From a bacterium (GTDB lineage Bacteria; Atribacterota; JS1; SB-45; 34-128): a stretch of 16,712 nt of DNA. The stretch spans positions 1-16,712 of the forward strand of contig JAHIPN010000454.1 in assembly GCA_018894595.1 (NCBI GenBank), in the 5' to 3' direction. The notes below the pieces were generated by a model, which had not been told where the DNA came from, did no database searches, and saw only the letters and a list, made by a program, of their open reading frames with translations. Both the position numbers and the translations under genes were made by a program. Of this stretch, positions 7,107 to 15,010 are shown in pieces (the stretch's first letter is position 1; each line of letters opens with the position of its first letter).

Positions 7107-10100
7107 TTATGTAGCGTTATGCGCTGTGCCTACATTTTTCTCCTCATCAACCTCTCTGTAAATAGAGTTAAGATCAAGGGAGTTGAGGTCTACGAAAATC
7201 CAACTCGAATTGACCATTTTTCTCCAAAGATCTGGTGCTGATCTATAGAAAGCTTTTATTAGATGTTTTAAACCTTCTATCTCTTTACTCCAATCGTGCC
7301 TGTTTATGGATTGCTGAATTCTTCTTAATACCCTATTGTTTTTAACGAAAGATATGGAAAGGTCGGGGTCGATTGCATGATATGCATTGATCAGTCGGCT
7401 TGTACCTTGATATACAGTTGGACTAATTCTGAATGTCTCTGCCAATTCACTCATTGTCTCGGTTGCTATCTGCTTTGCTAATGCAGGGGCAACCTGATTA
7501 CAGTTCCAAAGAAGCTTCGCCACCCCCGAATATACTCTGGGATTGGCCTTACTAATTTCGTGCTTTATCTCACTAGCATGAGCCCACAAATGTTGAGTCA
7601 CTTTCTTGATGCTAGCTTTGTCAGGCGAAATATTAGTTCGTCGCCACAGGTTTTCTAAGCTTGCTCCTAATGGACTAAGTAAATAGACATAAATGGGGCA
7701 TTTTAGACATATGGAGTTCCAGTCGACTTCCAAGATAAACTTATTGCGGTCTTCCTCCTCTAATTCTGCCACGAGCATTGTTAACCCGGTAATATCGTAT
7801 GGACCTGCTTGATTGGCTCTTTGCACAAGTGTGTCATGGTTCAGCAGAATGGAAAGCTGACTTTTCCTCTGCCCTAAACACTTCAAAAGTTCAGCTACTT
7901 GCTCAAATTCCCCAATCTCAGCAGCATTGGCTGCATTTGCCAACTTTCCCAAATCCAATTCACTACTTAGCTCATCCTGACGACTTCCCAGTGCCCTGAG
8001 CAGCTGTGCTAAATTCTTAAATTGCTCAACTTCAGCACTATCAGCTGCTTGGGCTAAGTTTTTCAAGTTGATCTTCTCTATCAACCTACTTCTATTATCG
8101 CCTAAAGCTAGTATCAAATTTGCGACCTGAGCAAATTGCTCAATCTTTGCATTATTTGCTTGTGCCCCCAGTTGCATCAAGTCCAACTTCTCTATTAGCG
8201 CATCCCGATGTTTTCCTATTGCATTTAAGAGGTGGGATAATTGCTCAAACTGTCCGATTTCTGCATTATTAGCCGCTTTGGATAATTGCTTTAAGTCCAA
8301 CTTTCCGATTAGCTCATTTCGGCGCTTTCCCATTGCATTTAACAGGTAGGCTAAGTAACCAAATTCCACGATTTTTGCACTATTAGCCGTTCCGGACAAT
8401 TGTTTTAAGTCAAACTTTCCGATTAGCTCATCCTGGCGTTTTCCCATCGCATCCAAAAGGTAGGCTAAGTGGGCAAATTCCACAATTTCTGCACTATTAA
8501 CCGTTCCGGACAATTGTTTTAAGTCCAACTTTTTAATTAGCTCACCCCGACGGCCTCCCATCGCCTTTAAAAGGTGGGCTAATTTATGAAACAGGCTGGC
8601 CTCTGTACTATTAACCTTTTCTGCAATTCCATCAATGTTTACCTTTCTAATTATTTCATTATATATCTCTATGGCTACACTCTTGATACCTTTTAATATC
8701 CGAGGATAACATTGTAGTTTTTCAGGTAAAATATTGTTTACAAAGCTAATCAACCAATCCTTATTTTTTCTATCAAAACCCGCTGCATACACTCCAATTT
8801 CATCATGAAAAGCTCCAATATAGGCGCACTTGTGATACTCAGATGTTAATAATTCTTCCACTGAGGACAGTAAATCCTCAATAAGATCTGCCCTGAAAAG
8901 GGAAGCTCTAATTACGGTTCTTGCAAAATTATAGTGCAGTGATGCAATATATCCTCTTTCTCTTTCACTCTTATCGTAAACTCTTATCATCGACTTCCTA
9001 ATTTGCGTCTGTTCCTGCAGAAACCTGATTACATCACTAAATGATGAGCTTCTCAAGTCATTAGTTAACCAACCCCATTTAAGATTCTCGAGTTTATTTA
9101 GAAGATAATTTCTGGGAAGCTCGGCTTCTCCACTCAATACTGTGTAAGCTGATATAAGAAATAGGACCAGCATTTGGAGATCAGTTAGGCAGTCAATCTC
9201 TTGTGCTAATCTTTTCTCTCCCTGTGAAGCGACGAAAGCAAACCACCAGACATCGTGAATTTTCCCTTTATTTACCCTATTAATTGCATCGTCCAATCCT
9301 TCTATGCAACCTTTCAATGCCTCTTGAAAGAAGGGATCTTGACTTTGATAAAAATTTTTAAGTAAGTTTTCAAAAAATTCTTGAAAGTCGACTCGAACAC
9401 ACATATTTGATTGAATCTCAACTTGTTTTTCTTCATAAAACTCAGTCTCAACCCAGATGTATTTACAATTTCCCTCATTCGCCTCTTTTTGCATAATTCT
9501 ATTGATATAGTTTTTGCTTACTGATTTATGAGCATCATCCACTATGATAAGCTTCCTTTTGCCCTTGAGATCATCTAATTGAAATAATAACTCATCGTTA
9601 ATCTCTTTCACCGTTTTATCTTCCAACAATTCAACTCTTAGTTTATAAATATAATATCTTTCTTCTTCTTTAAATTTGTATGCCGAATGGTAAGTTACCA
9701 TACTTTTTCCTTCTCCGGGTCCCCCAGATATCATCGCAAAACCAGTTTCCTTTAATCTTAAATAGACAGTCTCTACCTCCTTGCTCTTTGGTGCAGCATG
9801 AACATAAAAAGGTTCAACCTTTTCTGCATTCAGTAGACCGTTTATAACATTTAGGATCGTATTTTCCCCTGGTTTTCCAAAATTTATTTCTTCGAAGTCA
9901 TTAATTTCAGGGGCTAAAGCTTTCGAATAAATGTGGGATAGTGATTCACCTATAATATAAAGTATCACTATAACTATAATCCGAAAACACATGAGTAAAT
10001 ACCAACCCGGAACATGCATTTGAAGCTTTGAAAATGCAGCACTGGTTTCTATTAAAGGTTTAATTAAAATCGAGACAATGAGATAACCTATTGAAATTAC

Positions 10101-10166
10101 TACACCACATGTAGGAAATTGAATTCTCCAAAATCTTTTAATCTTTCTTCTGGTTTTTCCTTTCAT
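7107..10166 (-). CDS. Membrane-anchored P-loop (STAND-like) NTPase with seven 38-residue repeats
   Basis: A 1019-residue protein. A basic N-terminus is followed by two predicted membrane helices (about 19-39 and 55-75), so the rest is probably cytoplasmic. The P-loop GGPGEGKS is at 148-155 and the Walker B-like strand LIIVDDAH at 206-213. Residues about 300-510 look like helical NTPase lid and winged-helix regions. Residues 514-779 are seven exact-length 38-residue helical repeats (LSGTANSAKIVEFGYLAYLL... ending in KLDLKQ), followed by a degenerate eighth and a further helical region. This NTPase-plus-solenoid layout is typical of STAND sensors, where the repeats bind a ligand. ATG at 10166 is chosen over the in-frame GTG at 10175, because AAAAGG lies 8 bases before the ATG. 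Repeat copy B lies upstream. A defence or signalling role is inferred. Confidence 0.85.
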   Translation of the reverse strand: MKGKTRRKIKRFWRIQFPTCGVVISIGYLIVSILIKPLIETSAAFSKLQMHVPGWYLLMCFRIIVIVILYIIGESLSHIYSKALAPEINDFEEINFGKPGENTILNVINGLLNAEKVEPFYVHAAPKSKEVETVYLRLKETGFAMISGGPGEGKSMVTYHSAYKFKEEERYYIYKLRVELLEDKTVKEINDELLFQLDDLKGKRKLIIVDDAHKSVSKNYINRIMQKEANEGNCKYIWVETEFYEEKQVEIQSNMCVRVDFQEFFENLLKNFYQSQDPFFQEALKGCIEGLDDAINRVNKGKIHDVWWFAFVASQGEKRLAQEIDCLTDLQMLVLFLISAYTVLSGEAELPRNYLLNKLENLKWGWLTNDLRSSSFSDVIRFLQEQTQIRKSMIRVYDKSERERGYIASLHYNFARTVIRASLFRADLIEDLLSSVEELLTSEYHKCAYIGAFHDEIGVYAAGFDRKNKDWLISFVNNILPEKLQCYPRILKGIKSVAIEIYNEIIRKVNIDGIAEKVNSTEASLFHKLAHLLKAMGGRRGELIKKLDLKQLSGTVNSAEIVEFAHLAYLLDAMGKRQDELIGKFDLKQLSGTANSAKIVEFGYLAYLLNAMGKRRNELIGKLDLKQLSKAANNAEIGQFEQLSHLLNAIGKHRDALIEKLDLMQLGAQANNAKIEQFAQVANLILALGDNRSRLIEKINLKNLAQAADSAEVEQFKNLAQLLRALGSRQDELSSELDLGKLANAANAAEIGEFEQVAELLKCLGQRKSQLSILLNHDTLVQRANQAGPYDITGLTMLVAELEEEDRNKFILEVDWNSICLKCPIYVYLLSPLGASLENLWRRTNISPDKASIKKVTQHLWAHASEIKHEISKANPRVYSGVAKLLWNCNQVAPALAKQIATETMSELAETFRISPTVYQGTSRLINAYHAIDPDLSISFVKNNRVLRRIQQSINRHDWSKEIEGLKHLIKAFYRSAPDLWRKMVNSSWIFVDLNSLDLNSIYREVDEEKNVGTAHNAT
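7830..8627 (-). repeat. Seven tandem 114-base (38-codon) repeats within the STAND-like gene
   Basis: The span is exactly 7 x 114 bases with no indels. The consensus is hLxxAxNxAEIxxFxxLAxLLxAhGxRxxELIxKLDLKQ-like (h hydrophobic). The second and third units are very similar at DNA level (GCACTATTA...CCGTTCCGGACAATTGTTTT recurs), showing recent duplication; outer units are more diverged. Each unit should form a pair or triplet of helices in an alpha-solenoid. Confidence 0.85.
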
Positions 10167-10292
10167 ATTTAACACCTTTTAAGATAAAATATAAAAATCA
10201 ACGAATCAACGGGGCTGAGCCTTCACACTTTACATATCTAATTCTAAAGATTAAATCCCTCTTTTATACACTCTTTCAGAATGTTTTTAATT
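10167..10292. other. Leader of the STAND-like gene
   Basis: About 125 bases between the end of repeat copy B and the ATG at 10166. It contains the Shine-Dalgarno AAAAGG and AT-rich sequence. No confident promoter is seen; transcription may start here or inside copy B. Confidence 0.35.
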
Positions 10293-10512
10293 AAAATAGG
10301 AACATCCTATTTTACGAGGTCTTCCTTTAGGACGTCTATCTACACCAATACTTAAAGCCTTAACCACCTGGTTAAGAAACTTTTTCAGATCCTATAGATT
10401 TCCCGCTAAAAGTTACCGAATTATTGATTTGGTACACCTTCCCTATTTATCTAATTTAAAAGTAAAATATTAATTGTCTAAGAAAATGGGATGTATCCCT
10501 ATTTATTGAAAT
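10293..10512 (-). mobile_element. Dispersed element copy B, with palindromes at both ends
   Basis: Its low-coordinate end is a perfect palindrome, AAAATAGGA (10293-10301), loop ACA, TCCTATTTT (10305-10313). The far end carries GGGATGTATCCC near 10489-10500 followed by TATTTATTGAAAT, similar to copy C. Between them, on the minus strand, lies the transposase-tail homology ending GRPRK. An extra A in the GATCTGAAAAAG region shifts the frame relative to the other copies, and the tail's stop codon region is deleted so that the palindrome directly follows GRPRK. Subterminal hairpins around a Y1-transposase remnant fit a non-autonomous IS200/IS605- or REP-like element. Confidence 0.65.
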
Positions 10513-10735
10513 TTAGATTTTTATAAAAATCAATAAATATTTCATCGCATTTATTTACTATCCTTTGCATATTTTATCATTTCACGATACTACTTTTGAA
10601 GTGGACTAGCAATCATAGGAATAATTTTTGGATAGATAGTATGTAGAATTTTGGTGTAGTTGTAGACAATCCAATTCCCTTAATACTTTATCAATTTTTG
10701 AATAACAATTTCATTCTGCTCATTCACTATACTCC
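10513..10735. other. Intergenic AT-rich stretch between copy B and the nuclease-like gene
   Basis: I see no supported gene. On the minus strand a 22-codon open stretch ends at the copy B boundary (MQRIVNKCDEIFIDFYKN...) and could be the last trace of a gene cut by the element. It is too short to identify. Confidence 0.3.
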
Positions 10736-10793
10736 AACCAACGCGATCGTGCCAGAGCAAATCTAAGCTATCAGCTCCACCCCGGTGTTAGGC
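10736..10793 (-). other. attC-like hairpin at the 3' side of the nuclease-like gene
   Basis: On the minus strand GCCTAAC (10793-10787, fits RYYYAAC) begins a 58-base imperfect hairpin: ACCGGGGTGGAGC, a 15-base spacer, then GCTCTGGCACGATCGC, ending with GTTGGTT (10742-10736). The last box deviates from GTTRRRY at one position. Integron cassettes carry such a site just after the gene, as seen here, 20 bases past the stop. The sequence is also more GC-rich than the AT-rich flank. The pairing of the inner arms is imperfect, so this is a suggestive resemblance only. Confidence 0.3.
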
Positions 10794-10813
10794 AAGTTAA
10801 TCTTATAGCGAAA

Positions 10814-12037
10814 TCACGTTCGATCTATTAGGACTGATGTCAAATTGAGTATCTTACTAGAGTCTTCCTTGAAACTGGTTCCATCCATGGTCGAGTGTAT
10901 CGATTTATAAGTGTGGATGATGTTCTCTGCAGTTGCACTCAAGCCTACAACCAGAGAGGAATTATCCACCGCCAGTCTTTCTGCAGCAATGACAAGGAGC
11001 ATTTCTTCATCAAAATCTAGGTCGATCCGCGCATGAAAGAAATAGGATCGGTTGCTAGAGGGACTATAGCCATTCTTACGGACTTCTCTGCGGGATGCAA
11101 TACACTTTTTGGCACAATCGAGCCACAAGGATCCATATTTAGCCCTCCGTCGCCTCGAGAGGTCAGCCAGTACTTCTACAGTCTTTACAAGTGTATCATG
11201 TTTCTTGCTACCAACCCTCTTGCCGGTAGCATCCTGATCTGCCTTTTGCATTAGGCTACCGGCCGCAATATCTATCAGATAACTCGCGGCAATCTTTCGT
11301 TGGATTGCCTTATCTACCTTTCCCGATCTCATCACCGCTCGTGTATAAGCCACATGAAACTTACGATCCTCTTCAATTTTTCTCTCTGGAAATACCGAAC
11401 CCTGGGCCTTGGCAAGCTTCATCCACTCCCTGAGGATACCCCAGTAGATAGACTGTTCGCGATGAACCAGTAATTGATTAACCCGTCCAAAGATGTTTCT
11501 AAATTCCCAGTAGATGATGAAATCCCAGGGAGTATTCTTAAATCGAACCAACTCGCTCATGTCATGCAGTGAAATCACTTGGATGGGTATCTGTGCTGAG
11601 CTGAACAGTGATGGCTCGAGTTCTCTCGGATCATAGGGTTCAGAATCATGCATGATGACTATTATGCCATGGTAATACTTTACACCCAACGAGGACCACG
11701 AAACTTCTCCTCGCCAAGGATTTCTAATATTAGGGACCGAGCCGCTAACAAGTGACTGATAGTTGCTCATTATCTGATAAGTGCCTTCCTTCAATTTTGC
11801 ACTGATCCAGTCTTCGCTGGCAGGCTCAACTTTGTTACGAGTTTTAGCTTCGAATATTAGACATACATCCCCGAATATGAATAGCACATCCCCCAACTCC
11901 TGACCCTTGTGCCCAGGTTTGAGGAAGGTCCAAAAACCAAGCAAGTGGGGAGCTAACAGGTAGTAAAGAACATTATCTGTTCGCTCGCCAACAGGCATTC
12001 TTAGGAGCCTTGCCTTCACCGAATCATCTAGAAACAT
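10814..12037 (-). CDS. Putative PD-(D/E)xK nuclease-like protein
   Basis: A 407-residue soluble protein. Residues 47-65 read ELGDVLFIFGDVCLIFEAK: D50, then E63-x-K65 at the end of a beta strand, preceded by E47. This spacing is the hallmark of PD-(D/E)xK nuclease cores, where D, E and K hold the metal. Residues 70-200 add further strands and helices (YYHGIIVIMHD, WDFIIYWEF); the C-terminal half is helical and basic (LSRRRRAKYGSLWLDC). I cannot name the family, and the catalytic assignment rests on one motif. The start is ATG at 12037 with a weak AAGG about 11 bases upstream. The gene is visibly more GC-rich than its neighbours and flanked by inverted-repeat structures, suggesting recent transfer. 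A restriction or anti-phage role is inference. Confidence 0.7.
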   Translation of the reverse strand: MFLDDSVKARLLRMPVGERTDNVLYYLLAPHLLGFWTFLKPGHKGQELGDVLFIFGDVCLIFEAKTRNKVEPASEDWISAKLKEGTYQIMSNYQSLVSGSVPNIRNPWRGEVSWSSLGVKYYHGIIVIMHDSEPYDPRELEPSLFSSAQIPIQVISLHDMSELVRFKNTPWDFIIYWEFRNIFGRVNQLLVHREQSIYWGILREWMKLAKAQGSVFPERKIEEDRKFHVAYTRAVMRSGKVDKAIQRKIAASYLIDIAAGSLMQKADQDATGKRVGSKKHDTLVKTVEVLADLSRRRRAKYGSLWLDCAKKCIASRREVRKNGYSPSSNRSYFFHARIDLDFDEEMLLVIAAERLAVDNSSLVVGLSATAENIIHTYKSIHSTMDGTSFKEDSSKILNLTSVLIDRT

Positions 12038-12074
12038 GCTTAACCCAACCTTAATTAAAAATTTTCTTGCCTAC

Positions 12075-12195
12075 AATTTGTGTAACCTGCGCGCGGGCTG
12101 AGCTGTGCAGATATTTTTTGAATTAAATCAAATTTCTGATAACGAATCCAAACTTCCTAAATCTGACGCGCCCTGCGTTTCAGGTTAACACAATT
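12075..12195. repeat. Imperfect inverted repeat upstream of the nuclease-like gene
   Basis: AATTTGTGTAACCTG (12075-12089) faces CAGGTTAACACAATT (12181-12195); allowing two single-base gaps the arms are perfectly complementary. Inside lie GC-rich arms CGCGCGGGC (12090-12098) and GCGCCCTGCG (near 12169-12178), partly complementary. The centre is AT-rich. The arrangement resembles a long attC-type or transposon-end structure, but I cannot assign it. It lies about 40 bases upstream of the gene start. Confidence 0.45.
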
Positions 12196-12243
12196 ATTAT
12201 GCCATATTTCTTCATTCTCTAAATGTTATATCAACTAATGGAT

Positions 12244-12496
12244 ATTCCATCTTATGGAAAATAGTGTCCTATTTTTTCTATGGTTTAATTTTCCCTTTTA
12301 CGAAATCTTCCTTTAGGACGTCTATCTATAATAATACCTAAAGCCTCAACCATCTGGTTAAAATATTCCTCAAATCCTATAAGTTTTCCGCGAAAAGTCA
12401 CTGAATTATTGACTTGGTACACCTTCCTTATTTATCTAATTTAAAAGTAAAATATCAATTATCTAAGAAAATGGAATGTATCCATATTTATTTAAA
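12244..12496 (-). mobile_element. Dispersed element copy C
   Basis: The transposase-tail homology is in frame on the minus strand: NNSVTFRGKLIGFEEYFNQMVEAL..., ending GRFRKREN and TAA. The low-coordinate end has two adjacent hairpins: TTCCAT (12245-12250) loop CTT ATGGAA (12254-12259), and AAAATAG (12258-12264) loop TGTC CTATTTT (12269-12275). The high-coordinate end matches copy B through ATCTAAGAAAATGG and ATGTATCC. It lies between the nuclease-like gene and the RCK channel gene. Confidence 0.65.
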
Positions 12497-12504
12497 TATT
12501 ATCC

Positions 12505-12690
12505 GTAATGGTCTGGTCAGGTTGCTAATACAGTAGATCCTTTGTTATATTGCAAGACCCCTTTTCTGTCCTCAAAAGGACTCCAAGACTCGCAACTTAC
12601 GATTCGGCTATAATCTTACCAGACAGGATTTCCACCTGCTAAATATCACAACCTAAGCCTGACCGCACGTACAACCCCCCCTGACATCCG
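12505..12690 (-). other. GC-richer structured block of unknown identity
   Basis: This block is clearly more GC-rich than its flanks and has no open frame. GGTCAGGTTG (12515-12524) is imperfectly complementary to AACCTAAGCCTGACC (12650-12664), enclosing about 125 bases. Read on the minus strand it begins GTGCGGTCAGG, continues AGCAGGTGGAAATCCTGTC, then GCCGAATCGTAAGTTG and GAGTCTTGGAGTCC. GTGYG is the 5' consensus of group II introns, and the following motifs remind me of domain I of bacterial group II introns. No intron reverse transcriptase or domain V is in the window, so at most a 5' fragment is present. Tentative. Confidence 0.3.
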
Positions 12691-12717
12691 TAATTATTAA
12701 CTGGAAGGTGCAAATCT

Positions 12718-13794
12718 TCACAACTTAGTTAGTTTTTTTTCAGAGATAATAAACAAGGAATCATTTTCTCTTAATTTGTAATTATTCTGAGGATTAATTA
12801 TCAGAACTTTCTCTTCTCCATAAGAATGGATCCAGTCATTACTACATGCTTTAATGACATAGTCATCCTTTTTTGTTTCAATAGCGATGAGAATCATATT
12901 TTTTTCTAGTAATTGCTTTCCAACTTCTACAAAACTTTTACCAGTAAACTCATCAGGCGCCTTTCGTTCATACCTGTAAATTTCACTACCTTTATTGAAG
13001 GTCAAGAGTTCGTTCATTACCTTTGAAATACCATGATTCAAAGCGGAAGATACCATAAGGTTTCCACCAATTTGATCTAGACATATTATCTCATCTACTT
13101 TTGCATTTTCTAAATGGATTATATTTTCAGAAAAAAGTAACTGTACGCAAGTATGAACTTTTTTATTAAGATTTTCAATGGCCAATGCCACCATCAATGC
13201 ATCTGCATCCGGATTACTTGTTTTTTCACTTCTAATATCTGTCAGTATTATTGCAGTATCTGCTTTAGGGATCCCAGCCCTTATTAGATCCTCTTTTTTC
13301 CATGGACACCCCCGGATAAAATCCACTTCATCCGAATCATATGGTACTTTCTCCATGTCTGCTAGTATAACTATTGGTTTCTCCTTGTGAGCCTCACCGG
13401 ATAAGAGGCTTTCTAAAATTTTTGGTCCTTGAAAGTTCCATCCACAAATAACTATGTGTTTTTCAAAGTTTACTTTTTTCACAAAAACACCTCCTTTTAA
13501 TGCCAAATTTACAAGAACTTCTGCTAATTTTCCAAATATTATCCCTAAAAAACATATATAAATTACCAAAGACAAGATAAAAGCAATACCCGTGGGGGTT
13601 ACTTCTATTGTGCCAAGGTTTCCTAAAATTGGCGGCAGCAACATTAATACTGCCTCCGGAATATTAATTTTCTCACTATTTATGATCGTTATTACGCAAA
13701 TAACATATATTACAATCAGCAAGCATATAATGAGTTTGATCGGGCGTCTGCGGAATTTCCTAATAATCCGTACATGAAGATTAAATTTTCCCAA
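12718..13794 (-). CDS. Two-TM RCK (TrkA-N) ion channel-like protein without K+ filter signature
   Basis: A 358-residue membrane protein. TM1 is about 20-38, a pore-loop-like segment 46-66, TM2 68-90. A Rossmann RCK domain follows (HIVICGWNFQG, 113-123; acidic end of strand 2 near D146), then a TrkA-C-like domain (about 275-350, GKSFVEVGKQLLEKNMILIAIE start). This is the MthK/BK layout, where the ligand-bound RCK ring gates the pore. Where the filter TVGYGD should stand, the sequence reads ILGNLGTIEV, so K+ selectivity is not supported. The start is TTG at 13794; an in-frame TAA lies eight codons upstream and no clear Shine-Dalgarno is seen, so the start is uncertain. Its neighbour is a canonical K+ channel 244 bases away. 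Confidence 0.8.
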   Translation of the reverse strand: MGKFNLHVRIIRKFRRRPIKLIICLLIVIYVICVITIINSEKINIPEAVLMLLPPILGNLGTIEVTPTGIAFILSLVIYICFLGIIFGKLAEVLVNLALKGGVFVKKVNFEKHIVICGWNFQGPKILESLLSGEAHKEKPIVILADMEKVPYDSDEVDFIRGCPWKKEDLIRAGIPKADTAIILTDIRSEKTSNPDADALMVALAIENLNKKVHTCVQLLFSENIIHLENAKVDEIICLDQIGGNLMVSSALNHGISKVMNELLTFNKGSEIYRYERKAPDEFTGKSFVEVGKQLLEKNMILIAIETKKDDYVIKACSNDWIHSYGEEKVLIINPQNNYKLRENDSLFIISEKKLTKL

Positions 13795-14004
13795 GTAATG
13801 ATTATCAAGGGGACTTTAAGGGGGAGGTTCTTTTGACAAATTTCTCCCCGTTTCTTGACTGAATCCAATCAAAATGGCTATCTTCCTTTTTAATAAATTT
13901 TATATTTTTATTAATCGATTTATTAAATCATCTCTTTGAATAACAAATAGGGTCAGATTTTTGCATTTGATATTATATAATCTTTAAACATGATAAAGGC
14001 GTTG

Positions 14005-14020
14005 CAGAGGATTACCTCTG
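14005..14020 (-). terminator. Small hairpin after the voltage-gated channel gene
   Basis: CAGAGG (14005-14010), loop ATTA, CCTCTG (14015-14020) is a perfect 6-base stem, 19 bases past the stop codon. It lacks a following T-run on the minus strand, so it is at best a weak terminator. The remaining gap of about 200 bases up to the next gene shows nothing else. Confidence 0.35.
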
Positions 14021-14038
14021 TCGGATTACTATAGTTTT

Positions 14039-14938
14039 CTATTTCACCATTTTCTTTAATAACTTCAATTCTTCAATTGTGTTTTCTAACTCTTTTTCTA
14101 CCTTTTCAATTTTATCAGCTACGTTTTGGGAGCCTTCAATTTCGTTAGTATCCAATTCTTCTATTAATTTTTCATCACCTTTCTCTTTTTTCTGAATTGC
14201 TTCTACCAAACCAGAACCAAGTATGCCAGCGGGCAAGGCGAACATCCCGATTCCTAAAAAAGCAATTAAAGCTCCTAAGATCTTTCCTAATGGAGTAATG
14301 GGATAAACATCACCATAACCTACGGTAGTTAAAGTAATTATCCCCCACCACATCGCCTCTGGAATACTGGAGAATGCCTCAGGCTGGGCTTCTTTTTCTA
14401 TAAAATACATCAAGCTGGAAAATATGATTAACAACAAGAATACTACAAAGACTATTAAGACTAACTCTTCTTTCTTTTCTTTTAATACTCTTTTAAGCAT
14501 AAGGGCAGCTTTGGAATATCTGCCCATTTTAAATAAGCGGAACAGGCGAAAAAGACGTACTGCCCTGATAAATCTTAAATCCAAAGGGATGATCATGGGT
14601 AAGTAAAAAGGTAAGATAGCTAATAAATCGATAAGGGCAAAAGGAGTAAGTATATATCTCAATCTTCCAGTAATTGGATTTCTAAAATTTTCATTAAGGG
14701 TGCAGGTCCATAATCTTAAGAGGTATTCCAGGGAAAATACGGTTACGGAAAATACCTCAAAGATACGGAAATAATATTGATATTGGGAATCTAAGCTTTC
14801 CACTGTAGCTAAAATGACTGCAGCTACGTTAAGAGTAATTAAGGTCATGATACATACATCGAATACTTTACTTGAAATATCCCCGACTGCAGCAATTTCT
14901 AATATCTCATATAGTCTTTCTTTTATTCTTTTTATCAT
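14039..14938 (-). CDS. Voltage-gated potassium channel (six-TM Kv type)
   Basis: A 299-residue membrane protein with the full Kv plan: S1 about 26-46, S2 57-77, S3 98-117, S4 121-140 with arginines every third residue (R122, R125, R128, R131, R134, then K137 and R140), S5 157-180, selectivity filter TTVGYGD (204-210), S6 218-247. A C-terminal charged segment (about 272-298) looks like a coiled coil that could aid tetramer assembly. It should conduct K+ across the cytoplasmic membrane upon depolarisation. The start is ATG at 14938 with AGGA 7 bases before it. The RCK protein follows on the same strand after 244 bases; joint function is possible but unproven. Length and motifs match prokaryotic Kv channels closely. 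Confidence 0.95.
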   Translation of the reverse strand: MIKRIKERLYEILEIAAVGDISSKVFDVCIMTLITLNVAAVILATVESLDSQYQYYFRIFEVFSVTVFSLEYLLRLWTCTLNENFRNPITGRLRYILTPFALIDLLAILPFYLPMIIPLDLRFIRAVRLFRLFRLFKMGRYSKAALMLKRVLKEKKEELVLIVFVVFLLLIIFSSLMYFIEKEAQPEAFSSIPEAMWWGIITLTTVGYGDVYPITPLGKILGALIAFLGIGMFALPAGILGSGLVEAIQKKEKGDEKLIEELDTNEIEGSQNVADKIEKVEKELENTIEELKLLKKMVK

Positions 14939-15010
14939 TTCAATTTCCTATTTAAATTTATTTAAATTTTAGTATCGTAATTCAATTAATTAAATTATTT
15001 AAGGATAACA

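Noticed and set aside
10167..10175. GTG start for the STAND-like gene
   Set aside because: The AAAAGG site abuts the GTG but is ideally spaced from the ATG at 10166.
12505..12690. tRNA or rRNA fragment
   Set aside because: No cloverleaf with a T-loop GTTCRA motif or conserved rRNA stretch could be recognised.
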